DNA of 38,441 bases from Spirochaetota bacterium (GCA_025457965.1 JALOTJ010000016.1:1-38441); one strand, 5' to 3'. Positions 1-9,241 are shown, counted from the first letter of the stretch. Made by a program: numbers and translations. The notes: generated by a model not told the origin, from the letters alone.

Positions 1-1584
1 GGGAACGAGGCCGACATATCCATCATCGACGCGCTCGAGTACCTCGGCGAGGACGAACAGACGAAGGCCATCTCCCTGTACATAGAGGGCATCCGCGACG
101 TCCCGCGCTTTATCGAGGTGGCGCGCCGCATAACGCCCCACAAGCCGGTCCTCGCGCAGTACGTCGGCGGCTCGAAGGCGGGAGCCCGGTCGGGTAAAAG
201 CCATACCGGCGCCATGGCGGGGCCCGACTACATTTACGACGGCATATTCCGCCAGGCGGGCGTGATACGCGTCGACTCGGTCGAGGACCTCTACGGCCAC
301 GGCTGGGCGCTGGCCACGCAGCCGCCGCTGCGCGGAAACCGCGTCGGCGTCATCACCAACTCGGGCGGTCCGGGCACGGCCATGTCGCACATCTGCGAGG
401 GAGGGGGAATGCAGATACCGGTCTTCTCCGAGAGGCTCCAGGAGTCCATCTCCCCCATGGTGCCGCCGCACGCCCCGTGCGGGAACCCGGTCGACATGAC
501 CTTTTCGCTCGACACCAACTACATCACCACCGAGATCCCGCGCCTGACCATGGAGAGCGGCGAGGTCGACGGCATCGTGCTGCACGGCGCGATGGGTTCC
601 GGCTTCCTCAAGGCGGTCTATCCGCACTTCCAGGAATTCCTCGAGGGAAAAACGATCGACGAGGTGGTCGCGTCACTGACTTCCGACCTTACGGCTTCGG
701 CGAACCTGCCGCGCGTCAACGGCATACCCATGCTGCTCTCCTCCTTTTTTGACAGGGACGACAGCGCCACCGTCTTCTACGAGGACAACAACGTGCCCGT
801 GTACGACTCGCCCGAGAAGACGGCGCGCGCCATGGTGACGCTCAACCGCTACCGGCTGGTTCGGGGCCGCGAGGCGCACGAGCCGGCGCCGCCCGTTCCA
901 CGCTCGGCCGCAGCGGCGTCGATCATCGACCGGGCGCTTAAAGCCGGCCGCACGGCGCTCGACGAGCACGAGGCGAAACTCGTACTCGCCGCCTATGGCG
1001 CGCCCGTGACCGAAGAGCTGCTGGTGCATTCCGCGGAGGAGGCCGCCGGGGCGGCGGAGTCGCTCGGGTATCCGGCGGTGCTGAAGGCCTGTTCGCCGGA
1101 AATTCTCCACAAGACCGAAAAGGGCCTGGTGCGGCTTAACCTATCATCCGCCGGCGAGGCGGCCGCCGCATTCGCCGACATTCAGAAGGCCGCGGGCGCG
1201 AAGGTGCCGGCCGTCGTCTACCGCATGGTGAAGGGAAGCCGCGAGCTGGTGGCGGGCATGACGCGCCACGAGGGGGTCGGCCCCTGCCTGATGTTCGGCC
1301 TGGGCGGCATCTACACCGAGCTGCTCCGCGACATATCGTTCCGCGTCGCGCCGATCACCGGCGCGGACGCGCGGGAGATGATACGCGAGACGAAGGCGTT
1401 CGGCATGCTCGGGAAATTCCGCGGCATGCCCGCCGCGGACCTCGAGGCGATAGCCCGCGTGCTTACTGCCGTGAACGCCCTGACGCAGAACCACCCCGAG
1501 GTGCGCGAGATCGACATCAACCCGATACTTATAAGCGGCTCGCTCCCGGTCGCCGTCGACGCGCTGGTGACGCTGGAGCCCTAG
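1..1584 (+). CDS. Acyl-CoA synthetase, ADP-forming (acetate-CoA ligase type), 5' end outside window
   Basis: The reading frame is open from base 1, so the gene starts before the window; the GTG at 118 is internal. The visible part has a succinyl-CoA-ligase-like region with the phosphohistidine motif SHTGA (His codon 202-204) and the glycine-rich ITNSGGPGTAM stretch. A C-terminal ATP-grasp domain follows, from about base 930 to REIDINPIL near the end. Family knowledge: such enzymes interconvert acyl-CoA, ADP and phosphate with the free acid, CoA and ATP through a phosphohistidine. The N-terminal CoA-binding domain should lie upstream. The substrate cannot be told from sequence; the etf and enoyl-CoA hydratase genes in this window suggest acid catabolism but are in a separate unit. 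Confidence 0.9.
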   Translation, partial: GNEADISIIDALEYLGEDEQTKAISLYIEGIRDVPRFIEVARRITPHKPVLAQYVGGSKAGARSGKSHTGAMAGPDYIYDGIFRQAGVIRVDSVEDLYGHGWALATQPPLRGNRVGVITNSGGPGTAMSHICEGGGMQIPVFSERLQESISPMVPPHAPCGNPVDMTFSLDTNYITTEIPRLTMESGEVDGIVLHGAMGSGFLKAVYPHFQEFLEGKTIDEVVASLTSDLTASANLPRVNGIPMLLSSFFDRDDSATVFYEDNNVPVYDSPEKTARAMVTLNRYRLVRGREAHEPAPPVPRSAAAASIIDRALKAGRTALDEHEAKLVLAAYGAPVTEELLVHSAEEAAGAAESLGYPAVLKACSPEILHKTEKGLVRLNLSSAGEAAAAFADIQKAAGAKVPAVVYRMVKGSRELVAGMTRHEGVGPCLMFGLGGIYTELLRDISFRVAPITGADAREMIRETKAFGMLGKFRGMPAADLEAIARVLTAVNALTQNHPEVREIDINPILISGSLPVAVDALVTLEP

Positions 1585-1592
1585 GAAGGCAT

Positions 1593-1619
1593 GCCGCGCG
1601 GAAACCGTCTCCGCGCGGC
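1593..1619 (+). terminator. Perfect GC-rich hairpin just after the acyl-CoA synthetase stop
   Basis: Arms GCCGCGCGGA and TCCGCGCGGC form a perfect 10-bp stem with a 7-nt loop, 8 bases after the TAG. No T-run follows directly, so it is either a terminator lacking a U-tract or an mRNA 3'-end stabiliser. Confidence 0.5.
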
Positions 1620-1732
1620 GTAACCGTCCCGATCTCATCCGAAGCGTTAATTGCTTTTTTCAGGACATCCGGAATTTCCTTGCCCCCGGCCATTCCCGAT
1701 GATACCATTACCGGGCGATCGGCGAAGCCATC

Positions 1733-2168
1733 ATGAAAGCGCATACTGATCGTGGAGGACGAGAGCATTATCGCTCTCGATCTTTCGGGGATATCGCGGG
1801 ACCCGGGCTACGAACCCTCGGGGGCAGTTTCAACCGGACGGATCCGGGGCGAGCAGGCGCTCGGCGAGAGCGAGGAGCGGGTAAAGGCGGTCTTCCGCGC
1901 CGCCCCGACGGGCATAGGAGCAACGCGTGACCGGATACTGCTGGATGTCGATTCCCAAATCTGCCCAGTGACCGACCATGCCGGGCAGAGCGCGCGAATA
2001 CCCTGTCCCTAACGGGATGATTTGGGGTATGTCGGTGCGAGGAAGCACCGCCAGAACGCCGGAAAGGGGACGGGAACGGTCGAGACACGCTGGTTGAAAA
2101 TGGACGGCGGCGTGATCGATCCGGCACGCGAAAAGATAGCATTGTGGAAATTGCTCTTCCCGGAGTGA
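1733..2168 (+). pseudogene. Decayed remnant of a response-regulator/PAS sensor kinase gene
   Basis: Translation from about 1743 gives a receiver-domain beginning (ILIVEDESIIALDLSGI, then GYEPSGAVSTG). It jumps straight to a PAS-domain start (ALGESEERVKAVFRAAPTGI). After an in-frame TAA at 2010-2012 the same frame continues with PAS-like GTGTVETRWLKMDGGVID and ends at TGA 2166-2168. The ATG at 1733 is one base out of frame with the receiver codons. So three lesions are visible: a start-proximal frameshift, loss of most of the receiver domain, and a nonsense codon. The kinase domain is absent. Originally this was probably a hybrid sensory protein; it now looks non-functional. Confidence 0.7.
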
Positions 2169-2261
2169 ACTTCGCCCCTGCGGGAGCCCTTGCGCGCAGA
2201 AACAGGCGCGGAGGATGTATGGAGCCGGGACTCTTAAATCAAATTTAATGGAGGGTCGACC

Positions 2262-2549
2262 ATGTACAGAATTTTACTCGTTGCAGTGATGGTGATGTTC
2301 GCCGTATCGTCGGTCTATGCCGACGATGTAAAGCAATCCGCCTGCAAGGCCGCATGCATCGCGAGCAAGGACAAATGCGTCAAGGAAGCGGCCGGCGGCA
2401 AAATGAAGGAGATGGCATGCAACCAGGCGTTCCAGAAATGCATGAAGGATTGCGAGAAAGAAGACGGAAAAGAGAAAGAGAAGGGAAAGGACAGGGACAA
2501 AGCGAAAGGGAGAGGAGAAGGCGACGAAAAGGGACGCGGTAAAAGGTAA
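2262..2549 (+). CDS. Small secreted six-cysteine protein with a charged tail
   Basis: The 95-residue product has a signal peptide (residues 1-20, cleavage likely after VYA). Next is a compact region with six cysteines, then a roughly 35-residue tail made almost only of Lys, Glu, Asp, Arg and Gly. Cysteine spacing is mirror-symmetric: C-x3-C-x6-C-x13-C-x6-C-x3-C. That fits an antiparallel helical hairpin held by disulfides; the fold is inference. A strong ribosome site (GGAGGG) lies 6 bases before the ATG, and a terminator follows. I do not recognise the family. Periplasmic or surface location is likely. Confidence 0.75.
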   Translation: MYRILLVAVMVMFAVSSVYADDVKQSACKAACIASKDKCVKEAAGGKMKEMACNQAFQKCMKDCEKEDGKEKEKGKDRDKAKGRGEGDEKGRGKR

Positions 2550-2611
2550 TAACCGGCAGGATCCATTCAAACACCGGCAGTCCGGAAACAAAACAAAAAA
2601 CGCGCCGGAAT

Positions 2612-2647
2612 ATCCCCCCGGAAAGCATACGCCGGGGGATTTATTTT
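2612..2647. terminator. Rho-independent terminator between convergent genes
   Basis: ATCCCCCCGG and CCGGGGGAT form a stem around a 10-nt loop, followed on the plus strand by TTATTTTTAT. It lies between the small secreted protein gene and the convergent sucrose synthase gene. Read on the minus strand, the hairpin is followed some 11 bases later by TTTTTTGTTTT, so it may act in both directions. Confidence 0.75.
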
Positions 2648-2720
2648 TATACTTCGATGCTGATTCAATGCCAATGCGCCGTGCCGTTTACATACTATGG
2701 CGCAAGACCGCATGATCCCG

Positions 2721-5117
2721 TCATTTTATATCAGCGGCTCTTTGCCTGAAAAGGAAATGAAAAATGGAATCCGAGTAGAGGTTCATCCTGACCTTGCCCT
2801 TGTCGGTAATCGAATACCTCCAGAAACCGTAAAGCTTCGCCAGGTCCACCAGTCTTTCACTATACAGCTTCCAGTTGAAATTTTTCCTGACTCTCTCGAC
2901 GCCGCCGCGTGAAATTTTTCCCCACAATTCCTCATCGCGGACGGTTGCGTCGAAAAACTCTTCCAGCGCCTTAGCGATCAACTCGGATCTGCTGGTATTG
3001 ATTAAAAATCCGCTGTTTCCGTCCTCGATTATTTCGATCGGTCCGCCGAAACGCGTGGCGAAGGTCGGCAGTCCCGAAAGCATGGCTTCGAGAATGGTGA
3101 GGCCAAAGGCCTCGAAATGCGCCGGCTGTACAAAAACCCCGCGGAGTTCGGCCATGATCCGGTATACCACTCCCGTATGTGCCTTGTCGACGCCGGGCAG
3201 CCAGCGAATGCGGCCGTGCAGATTGTATTTCGCGATGAGCGAATGGGCGATCCCTATCTGCGCCCTCTCCTCGGCATCCTTCGAATCCTCCGTGTTCGGG
3301 CTTCCCGCCGCGATGATCAGATTGCAGCGCTCCTGAAGCATTGTACTCAAACCGAACGCCTCTATCAGCCCCGTAATATTTTTTATCCTGTCGAGCCTCG
3401 CCATTGTAAAAATCGGCGGCTTCGCGGGGTTCACGAGCGTTCCGTGGATATTATACGCCTCGTCCGAAAATATCCGCCGCCCCCATACATCCCTGTCGCC
3501 CGAGATTCCCACCCTAGCTTCATAATAGGGGAAATACACCTCCTCGTCCACTCCTGGAGGGATGACGTTGAACTTGGGCGTGAAGAGATTGATGCCGCCG
3601 GCGGCCTGATACAACCCCGGAAGAGAAAAGAACTGGTATGACTCGTATTGCCCCATCGTGTGTTCGGTTCCCGTTATCTCCTGACGGGTGCTCGATATGA
3701 TGAAATCGCACTTGTTCATCGCGATCATGTCGGCCGTGAACTGGAGCGAAAAGTTATAGTCCTGTTCCATGTCCCTCCAGTACAGGTCCGAGAACAGGTA
3801 CTTGGTCTTTTCGAGTGCGTGCGCGATATTGCATTGTATGACTCCCAGCCTGTCGGACATCATGGTGGCGACGAGATTTCCGTCCGAGTAATTGCCGATT
3901 ATGAGGTCGGGACGTCCCTCGAACTCTCCGGTCATCTCGGTTATCGCGTCGTCGGCAAATCGTTCGAGGTACGGCCAGATATGGAATCGCGAAATCCAGC
4001 AGGGGGTCACTGAAAGGTCTCGCTCGCGAAAGGGGACCCTGAGTATCCACGCGTTCTCGGTGTTATATATTTTCTCCCGTCGCACGTCGCAGGTCGTGTC
4101 GCCAGCCTCCGGTATCAGGCGCGTTATCACGACGATGTGCGGCCGTACCTCGATCCCCGTCATCCTGATTGCTTCGGTCAGGTGCCTCTCGAGCGCCCGC
4201 ACCTGGTCGAGTATATAGATAACCTGCCCACCCGTATCTGGACGGCCAAGCACATTGTCCTGCGCGAACCACCCGTGCGGCGAAATGATCGCGACCCTCG
4301 AAATGAGCGGCATCGGCACCCGGCGTATGAACGATTCGAGGAGCGTGTCATCTGGCTCGTTCAACAGATCGAACAGAATCTGCATGCTTTCGGCGATGCC
4401 GCCCGCGGTATTTCCCCAGCCAGGCTCGAAGCCTTCTATGCCCATCTCGCGGGCCATATCCGCGGCCGGCGTTTCCGGGGCAAGGGAGGACATCCGCTCC
4501 AGCATGGTCTGCAATCCCATATAGAAAGACTGGAAATCGGTAATGACGTTTCCGTTTACGAGCAGCTGCTGCCCGCCGTAGGAGTGAAGCTTGATGAACC
4601 GGAAGAGCTTGTCGTTCCAGTCCGACGGGTTCTGAAATATGTTGCTCGAAAGGTATCTGCTCAGAAAGCGGATGCCGTTGCCTATGGTCCTGGTGTCCTT
4701 TATGATCGGCGAATAATCATAGAAGGGCATAAAGTCGATCCGCAGGCCTCCGGGCGCGGCATCCCTGCCGAGCACGAACGCGTCCTTGATGTCAAGGTAT
4801 TCGCCGACCGTAATTTCATCGGCGGCGGTGCAATCGCGGTGGATTATATAAAAACGGTAGCGCGCAATGGCATGGCGGTGCACTGCCACAACCGAACTCT
4901 CCCGGACCACCACCTCCTGCACCTTCGACAGGAAAGCGGCAACGGACGGCGCTCCGTTCGCGCCGGGGACGCCGACCCCGCCCTGGAACTCCTCGTACAG
5001 CAGGATAAGGTCGTTGCGCAGGAGAAAGCGCCTGCCTCCGTCCAGGAGCCGACCGACGAAGTCCCTGAAACCGGGCCGTCCGTGCGATCCAATCAGCATA
5101 TCGAGCGGGTTTTTCAT
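2721..5117 (-). CDS. Sucrose synthase
   Basis: The 798-residue length is that of the whole family. Residues 1-270 form the N-terminal regulatory region, followed by a GT-B, GT4-family glycosyltransferase. Visible motifs are SPHGWFAQDNVLGRPDTGGQ (280-299), the Arg/Lys pair of ARLDRIKN (R574, K579) that contacts NDP phosphates, and the E-x7-E motif EAFGLTILE (E669, E677). Family knowledge: it reversibly converts sucrose plus NDP to fructose plus NDP-glucose in the cytoplasm. The ATG overlaps the stop of the upstream synthase gene by one base (TGATG), so translation is coupled. It is the last gene of the sucrose operon. Confidence 0.93.
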   Translation of the reverse strand: MKNPLDMLIGSHGRPGFRDFVGRLLDGGRRFLLRNDLILLYEEFQGGVGVPGANGAPSVAAFLSKVQEVVVRESSVVAVHRHAIARYRFYIIHRDCTAADEITVGEYLDIKDAFVLGRDAAPGGLRIDFMPFYDYSPIIKDTRTIGNGIRFLSRYLSSNIFQNPSDWNDKLFRFIKLHSYGGQQLLVNGNVITDFQSFYMGLQTMLERMSSLAPETPAADMAREMGIEGFEPGWGNTAGGIAESMQILFDLLNEPDDTLLESFIRRVPMPLISRVAIISPHGWFAQDNVLGRPDTGGQVIYILDQVRALERHLTEAIRMTGIEVRPHIVVITRLIPEAGDTTCDVRREKIYNTENAWILRVPFRERDLSVTPCWISRFHIWPYLERFADDAITEMTGEFEGRPDLIIGNYSDGNLVATMMSDRLGVIQCNIAHALEKTKYLFSDLYWRDMEQDYNFSLQFTADMIAMNKCDFIISSTRQEITGTEHTMGQYESYQFFSLPGLYQAAGGINLFTPKFNVIPPGVDEEVYFPYYEARVGISGDRDVWGRRIFSDEAYNIHGTLVNPAKPPIFTMARLDRIKNITGLIEAFGLSTMLQERCNLIIAAGSPNTEDSKDAEERAQIGIAHSLIAKYNLHGRIRWLPGVDKAHTGVVYRIMAELRGVFVQPAHFEAFGLTILEAMLSGLPTFATRFGGPIEIIEDGNSGFLINTSRSELIAKALEEFFDATVRDEELWGKISRGGVERVRKNFNWKLYSERLVDLAKLYGFWRYSITDKGKVRMNLYSDSIFHFLFRQRAADIK

Positions 5118-7312
5118 CAGACCATCTCCCCTTTGGTTTTCTCAATAAAGCGATACCGCCCAATTCCCTCGAGTATCCCCCCGGCGCATTTTTCGCGCGC
5201 GAAATATATATTACGCAATCCCCTGAGCTTCTCCAGTTCCGGGCTGTAATTGCCGACAACCACGCCGAGCAGGTCTCCCCGCAGCATCTCTTCGTCGTTT
5301 CCGGAATCGCCGGCGACAAGCATGTTCTCAAGGGGAACCTCCCACTTGTAGCTGATGTAGCGTATCGCCTTGCCCTTCGACGCGCGCGCCGGTAGAATGT
5401 CGAGGTGCTTCCCCTGGGAATAGATGAGGTTGTACGCGCATCGATTTTTGGTAAGCAAATCGTGGATCCGCGGGAGTCGTTCGTCCAAATCCTCCATAAA
5501 GTAACTGATCTTGAGTTTTCTCTGGGCGGCGACGCCCTGCATTTCGAGGAACTCGAAACGGGAAAGCAGATTAACGATCTTCTCGCGCTCCCACTTTTCC
5601 GAGATATGCGCGTGCCAGCCGCGGTCATAGATGAGCTCTCTGCCGTAGTAAATCTCGGAGCCGACGGACGAAATGATCACGTCGGGTGCGCGAACACCGT
5701 GCCGCTCGAGAAGGGCGAGAGCCGAATCGATCGTCCTGCCGGTGGCTACGCCAAAGCCGAGGCGCCCCCTGTTCTCCCGGAGCACGTTCATCAATTCATC
5801 AAGCCTCGAGTTGTCGCCGCCGATGAGGGTATTGTCGATATCGGTGATAAGGAAAAAATCAATTCCGGCAAACCGTCTTCCCGTCACCGTATCGCCATCT
5901 CCGGCCGAAAAATCGGTGGAGCTCGCCGCCGAGCACAGACTTTCCACTCTATCCAGGTAAGCCGCGACGTGTGCGGTCCAGGAATAATGCTCCCGCACGT
6001 TGATGATTCCATTACCCGAAAAAGTTTTCCAGAGCCCGGTATCCGAAATTATTTTCTTTATGGCACCCGCGATCTCGCGCGTGTTCATGGCGTCGACGAG
6101 CAGGCCGTTTTCACAGTTTTTAATAATGTCCCTGGGCCCTCCGTCATTGGTGGCGACGATCGGAAGGCCGCTGGCCGAGGCCTCGATCAGGGTGAGGCCG
6201 AACGGCTCGATGAGTGCCGCGTTCACGAATACGCCCCCCTTCGCGGCCGCGATCTTGTACAGCTCGGGCACCTCGTACTCGAACTCGTGCTTCTTCGGAA
6301 TGGCCATCTTGCCATAGAGATCGTATTTATCCAGCATCAGGAGCATTTCGGTGAGCACTGAACGTTCGTTTTCCTCCATCTCGGCGATATCCTTCCGGAT
6401 GCCCGCGAAAACGGCGAGGTTCGCCATGGCCTGCAGTTCCAGATCCTCACCGAAGGCCATTATGAGTCCCGTGATATTCTTGCGCTTGTCCGGCCGGCAC
6501 AGAGCAAGGACCAGGGGCTTGTCGGCGTTCATGAAAAAGCGGTTGAGTTCTCCGAGTACCGAGACGTGGGCGAGAATCTCCCGTTCGTCCTGCTGGTGCC
6601 CGGGTAAGAGCACATGATGGTAGGGATAAAACTTTTCGAGGTCCACTCCGGGGGGGATCACCGCGAAGGGAGGCAGGCGCCCGCCTGAATACGGGCCGTA
6701 CTGTTTTTCGACCTCCTGCTCCGTGCTCGCGATGACCAGATCGGCGTTCTGCAGCACCTCTTCTTCAACCTCGATGCGATGATCTATCCGGTATTTTTTT
6801 AGTATTTCGCTTTCGCGCATTCCCTCTTCAAGAAGCTTGGAGAATTTGGAACGCCCCAGCGAATGACCGGTAAAGATGAAGGGAACACCTAAAAATTCAG
6901 AGAGCCGTAGCGCAACGTAGCCGGCGTCGGCGTAATGGCCATGAACGATGTCCGGAACGGCGTCCTCCCGTTTGATGAATTTGATCGTCTTATCGATGTA
7001 TTCGTCGAGATGATCCCACAGCAGTTCCTTGCGCATGTACTTTCTGCCGCCGCACTGAATGCGCACAATCCTGAAGCAGTCGTTAACAACTTCCACGGAA
7101 TTCGAATAATCGGCCGAGACCGTTTTATCGGTGACCAGTCGCGTAAACAGGTCGACGCGGCCGATACGCTCGTCCATTCCGAGATAACGCGCCAGCTCAA
7201 CGACGTACTGTATCTGCCCGCCGGTATCCGCGTCCCTGCCCAGCTCGAGGTTCTCACCGCGGAGCAGCCCGTGCAGGCTGAACATCTGTATGTGGAGTTT
7301 TTTGCCGCTCAC
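5117..7312 (-). CDS. Sucrose-phosphate synthase with C-terminal HAD phosphatase domain
   Basis: I start it at the GTG at 7312, which overlaps the fructokinase stop (GTGA) and follows AGGAAGG by 7 bases; the frame stays open further upstream inside fructokinase. The 731-residue product has a GT4 domain with DTGGQ at 29-33 and E-x7-E (E369, E377). From about residue 485 a HAD hydrolase follows, with DIDNT (491-495) and the late motif GDSGND. Family knowledge: the first domain joins UDP-glucose and fructose-6-phosphate, and the second removes the phosphate to give sucrose. The HAD motifs are intact, so both steps are probably done by one polypeptide, as in some cyanobacterial and proteobacterial enzymes. 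Confidence 0.9.
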   Translation of the reverse strand: MSGKKLHIQMFSLHGLLRGENLELGRDADTGGQIQYVVELARYLGMDERIGRVDLFTRLVTDKTVSADYSNSVEVVNDCFRIVRIQCGGRKYMRKELLWDHLDEYIDKTIKFIKREDAVPDIVHGHYADAGYVALRLSEFLGVPFIFTGHSLGRSKFSKLLEEGMRESEILKKYRIDHRIEVEEEVLQNADLVIASTEQEVEKQYGPYSGGRLPPFAVIPPGVDLEKFYPYHHVLLPGHQQDEREILAHVSVLGELNRFFMNADKPLVLALCRPDKRKNITGLIMAFGEDLELQAMANLAVFAGIRKDIAEMEENERSVLTEMLLMLDKYDLYGKMAIPKKHEFEYEVPELYKIAAAKGGVFVNAALIEPFGLTLIEASASGLPIVATNDGGPRDIIKNCENGLLVDAMNTREIAGAIKKIISDTGLWKTFSGNGIINVREHYSWTAHVAAYLDRVESLCSAASSTDFSAGDGDTVTGRRFAGIDFFLITDIDNTLIGGDNSRLDELMNVLRENRGRLGFGVATGRTIDSALALLERHGVRAPDVIISSVGSEIYYGRELIYDRGWHAHISEKWEREKIVNLLSRFEFLEMQGVAAQRKLKISYFMEDLDERLPRIHDLLTKNRCAYNLIYSQGKHLDILPARASKGKAIRYISYKWEVPLENMLVAGDSGNDEEMLRGDLLGVVVGNYSPELEKLRGLRNIYFAREKCAGGILEGIGRYRFIEKTKGEMV

Positions 7313-8217
7313 GACTGTGCCTTCCTGAAGAGGTCCCGAAACGGAGTGTAGAAGTTGTCGTAAGCGGGAATAGCACCCTCGATCGCGCAGATGCTCCGGG
7401 CGAAGGCGGCCGAAGCCTGAATCAGCTTTTCGTGCCCCCACTCATGCAGCAATCCCGCAATGAGCATCGCACTGTACCCATCGCCGGCACCCACGGTGTC
7501 AACAACGGCCACATCTCCATTTTCTGAAGTCTGCACGCGTATACCGCCGGTGAAAAGCTCGCTTCCCCCGCTCCCCCTGGTCAGGGCAAGCATTTTAAGG
7601 TCATAGGTGCTGATTAAAAAGTCGGCAAATGCCCGCTCGTCGCCGCTGAAATCATGCATCCGCTGTATTTCGACCAGCTCGTCAAAGTTCATCTTCACGA
7701 TGTCCGCATACTCTAGCGATGGAAGGACGATCTCGCGCAGGGCACAGCCGGGGCGGAGATTGACGTCGTAAAAGCAGAGCGCCGTGGAGGGCTTTTTCGC
7801 GAAAAGCGATTTTACGAAATCCCGCCCGTGCCGTGTGCGCTGAACAAGCGAGCCAAAATAGACGATACGGGCAGATGAAAGCTTTTCCTCTATCTGCGCC
7901 GAGAGCTCCAGGTAATCGTACGATGCGTCGGGGAGAATGTTAAATTCGGCGTTGCCCGACCGGTCCAGCGAAATCATTACCTGCCCCGTTGTGTGATCAC
8001 GGTCACGCTGCACCAGGTCCGGCGGAAAGCCCACCGAGCGCAGATAATCGATCATCTCATCCCCGAGATCGTCGGCCCCGACGCGCGAGGCGAAGGCGGC
8101 GTCGAAACCGAGGGAGCGCAAATGGAACGCAACATTGAAGGGTGCACCGCCGGGGCGCCTGTACGATGGAAAGATGTCGAAGAGTATTTCGCCGATTGAT
8201 AGAATCATTGCCTCCAT
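7309..8217 (-). CDS. Fructokinase, PfkB family
   Basis: The 302-residue protein begins with SIGEILFD, has the sugar-binding GGAPFNVA segment near residue 24, and carries the PfkB signature DTVGAGDGYSA with the catalytic Asp towards the C-terminus. Family knowledge: ATP-dependent phosphorylation of fructose at O6. It is the first gene of the sucrose operon, so it would recycle the fructose released by sucrose synthase into fructose-6-phosphate for the next gene. Two ATGs compete for the start (8217 and 8208); GGAGG lies only 2 bases before the second, so neither has ideal spacing. Fructose specificity rests mainly on the neighbours. Confidence 0.88.
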   Translation of the reverse strand: MEAMILSIGEILFDIFPSYRRPGGAPFNVAFHLRSLGFDAAFASRVGADDLGDEMIDYLRSVGFPPDLVQRDRDHTTGQVMISLDRSGNAEFNILPDASYDYLELSAQIEEKLSSARIVYFGSLVQRTRHGRDFVKSLFAKKPSTALCFYDVNLRPGCALREIVLPSLEYADIVKMNFDELVEIQRMHDFSGDERAFADFLISTYDLKMLALTRGSGGSELFTGGIRVQTSENGDVAVVDTVGAGDGYSAMLIAGLLHEWGHEKLIQASAAFARSICAIEGAIPAYDNFYTPFRDLFRKAQS

Positions 8218-8370
8218 TTTTCAATCTGCGAGCGGATGAGTCAAGGGTTTTACGCAAAATATTTCAAAAACGATCCGGGCAGCACGCGTAGATATATCGC
8301 ATAACCATAAAACAGCCTCTCGAGTATATTGGAAAACCTCACTTCCCCCTGCAAACAACGGCGGTGACGG

Positions 8371-8376
8371 ATTATA
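8371..8376 (-). promoter_or_regulatory. Possible -10 box of the sucrose operon
   Basis: On the minus strand the sequence TTGTATAAT contains a consensus TATAAT about 150 bases before the fructokinase start. No good -35 is seen at 16-18 bases, so this is tentative. Confidence 0.3.
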
Positions 8377-8395
8377 CAATCTGGGAATCGGAAGA

Positions 8396-8845
8396 TCACG
8401 GGTGTCGCATTTCGTACCCGTACTTGGCGTCCCTGGCGAACCCCAGCTTCTCGTAGAGGCCGTGCGCCCCGGTCCTTTTACGATTGCTCTGAAGCACCAC
8501 CTTGTAGCAGTCGTTCCGCCACGCGATATCGATCGCCGCGCGCATCAGCATGAGTGCAAGGCCTTTTCTACGGTAGTCGGGATGCGTGATGACGTTTTCG
8601 ATGAAGGCGATCGGCCGTCCGCCCCGCGTGAGGTTGGGAAAAATATAAAGGCAGCATGACGCGGCGGTAGCGCCGTCCGCCTCGGCGATGAGGCAGCGGC
8701 AGATGTTCCCCGAGGAATGAAAGAGGCTCCAGGATTTCTCGATCCGCCGGAGGTCGGAGTAGTCGTCTTCGGGATTCAGATGGCGGTGGAGCGCGATGAC
8801 GCTGTCGAGCTCATCGGCACGCGCTGTCCTGACCGTATGGTTCAT
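8396..8845 (-). CDS. GNAT-family N-acetyltransferase
   Basis: The 149-residue product has the acetyl-CoA pyrophosphate-binding motif of GNAT enzymes (RRKGLA, in HPDYRRKGLALML). A preceding beta strand reads IAFIENVITHP, and the C-terminal GLYEKLGF is typical of the fold. I chose the ATG at 8845 because GGAG lies 8 bases before it; the frame is open to 8890 and ATG 8851 is an alternative. The acceptor substrate is unknown. It is a single gene between the sucrose operon and a 396-base region without a gene. Confidence 0.8.
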   Translation of the reverse strand: MNHTVRTARADELDSVIALHRHLNPEDDYSDLRRIEKSWSLFHSSGNICRCLIAEADGATAASCCLYIFPNLTRGGRPIAFIENVITHPDYRRKGLALMLMRAAIDIAWRNDCYKVVLQSNRKRTGAHGLYEKLGFARDAKYGYEMRHP

Positions 8846-9241
8846 GCACATGTCTCCGGTCGCCAGATTGCACTTTCTCCGCAAATACATTCGGCCCTCG
8901 GCTTATCGTTCGCGCGGCGCCCCGGAGGACGCGAGCCGCTCATCCATCCGGAACCTGAAAACATACTTCATACCCGCAACCGCCGCATGCTCATGTGCTC
9001 ACCCATGAACGCACGGGCGATGCGCACCTTCACCAGCATGCCATGACCTGAATTTTTGCAAATATAAAATCCACAGGGAGCGGCGGAAAGACAGGGTTTT
9101 ACCGCCCGATCGACCTTCTTCCTGATGGATCATCCTCTTCGGGCCAAATGGAGCGGTTTTATTCTTGAAAAAGCCAGCGGCCCGATTTAGCTTCTAATAG
9201 GGAATGGACCATCATAATCCACGACACGCCGGGAGGTGATA
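8846..9241. other. Intergenic region, no gene seen
   Basis: No convincing coding frame, RNA gene or repeat is visible in these 396 bases. The last part, just before the methyltransferase, is AT-richer and has TTGAAA near 9163, a possible -35 without a clear -10. It separates two divergently oriented genes and probably holds promoters for both. Confidence 0.4.

Noticed and set aside
4137-5249. 370-codon open frame on the plus strand opposite sucrose synthase
   Set aside because: It is antisense to clear sucrose synthase motifs, rich in Arg, His and Gly, and has no ribosome site; a codon-bias shadow.
5405-6361. 318-codon open frame opposite the sucrose-phosphate synthase gene
   Set aside because: Antisense shadow of the HAD and GT4 domains, with no domain of its own.
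7313-7441. Longer N-terminus for sucrose-phosphate synthase
   Set aside because: It would lie wholly inside fructokinase; the GTG at 7312 has a ribosome site and gives the family start.
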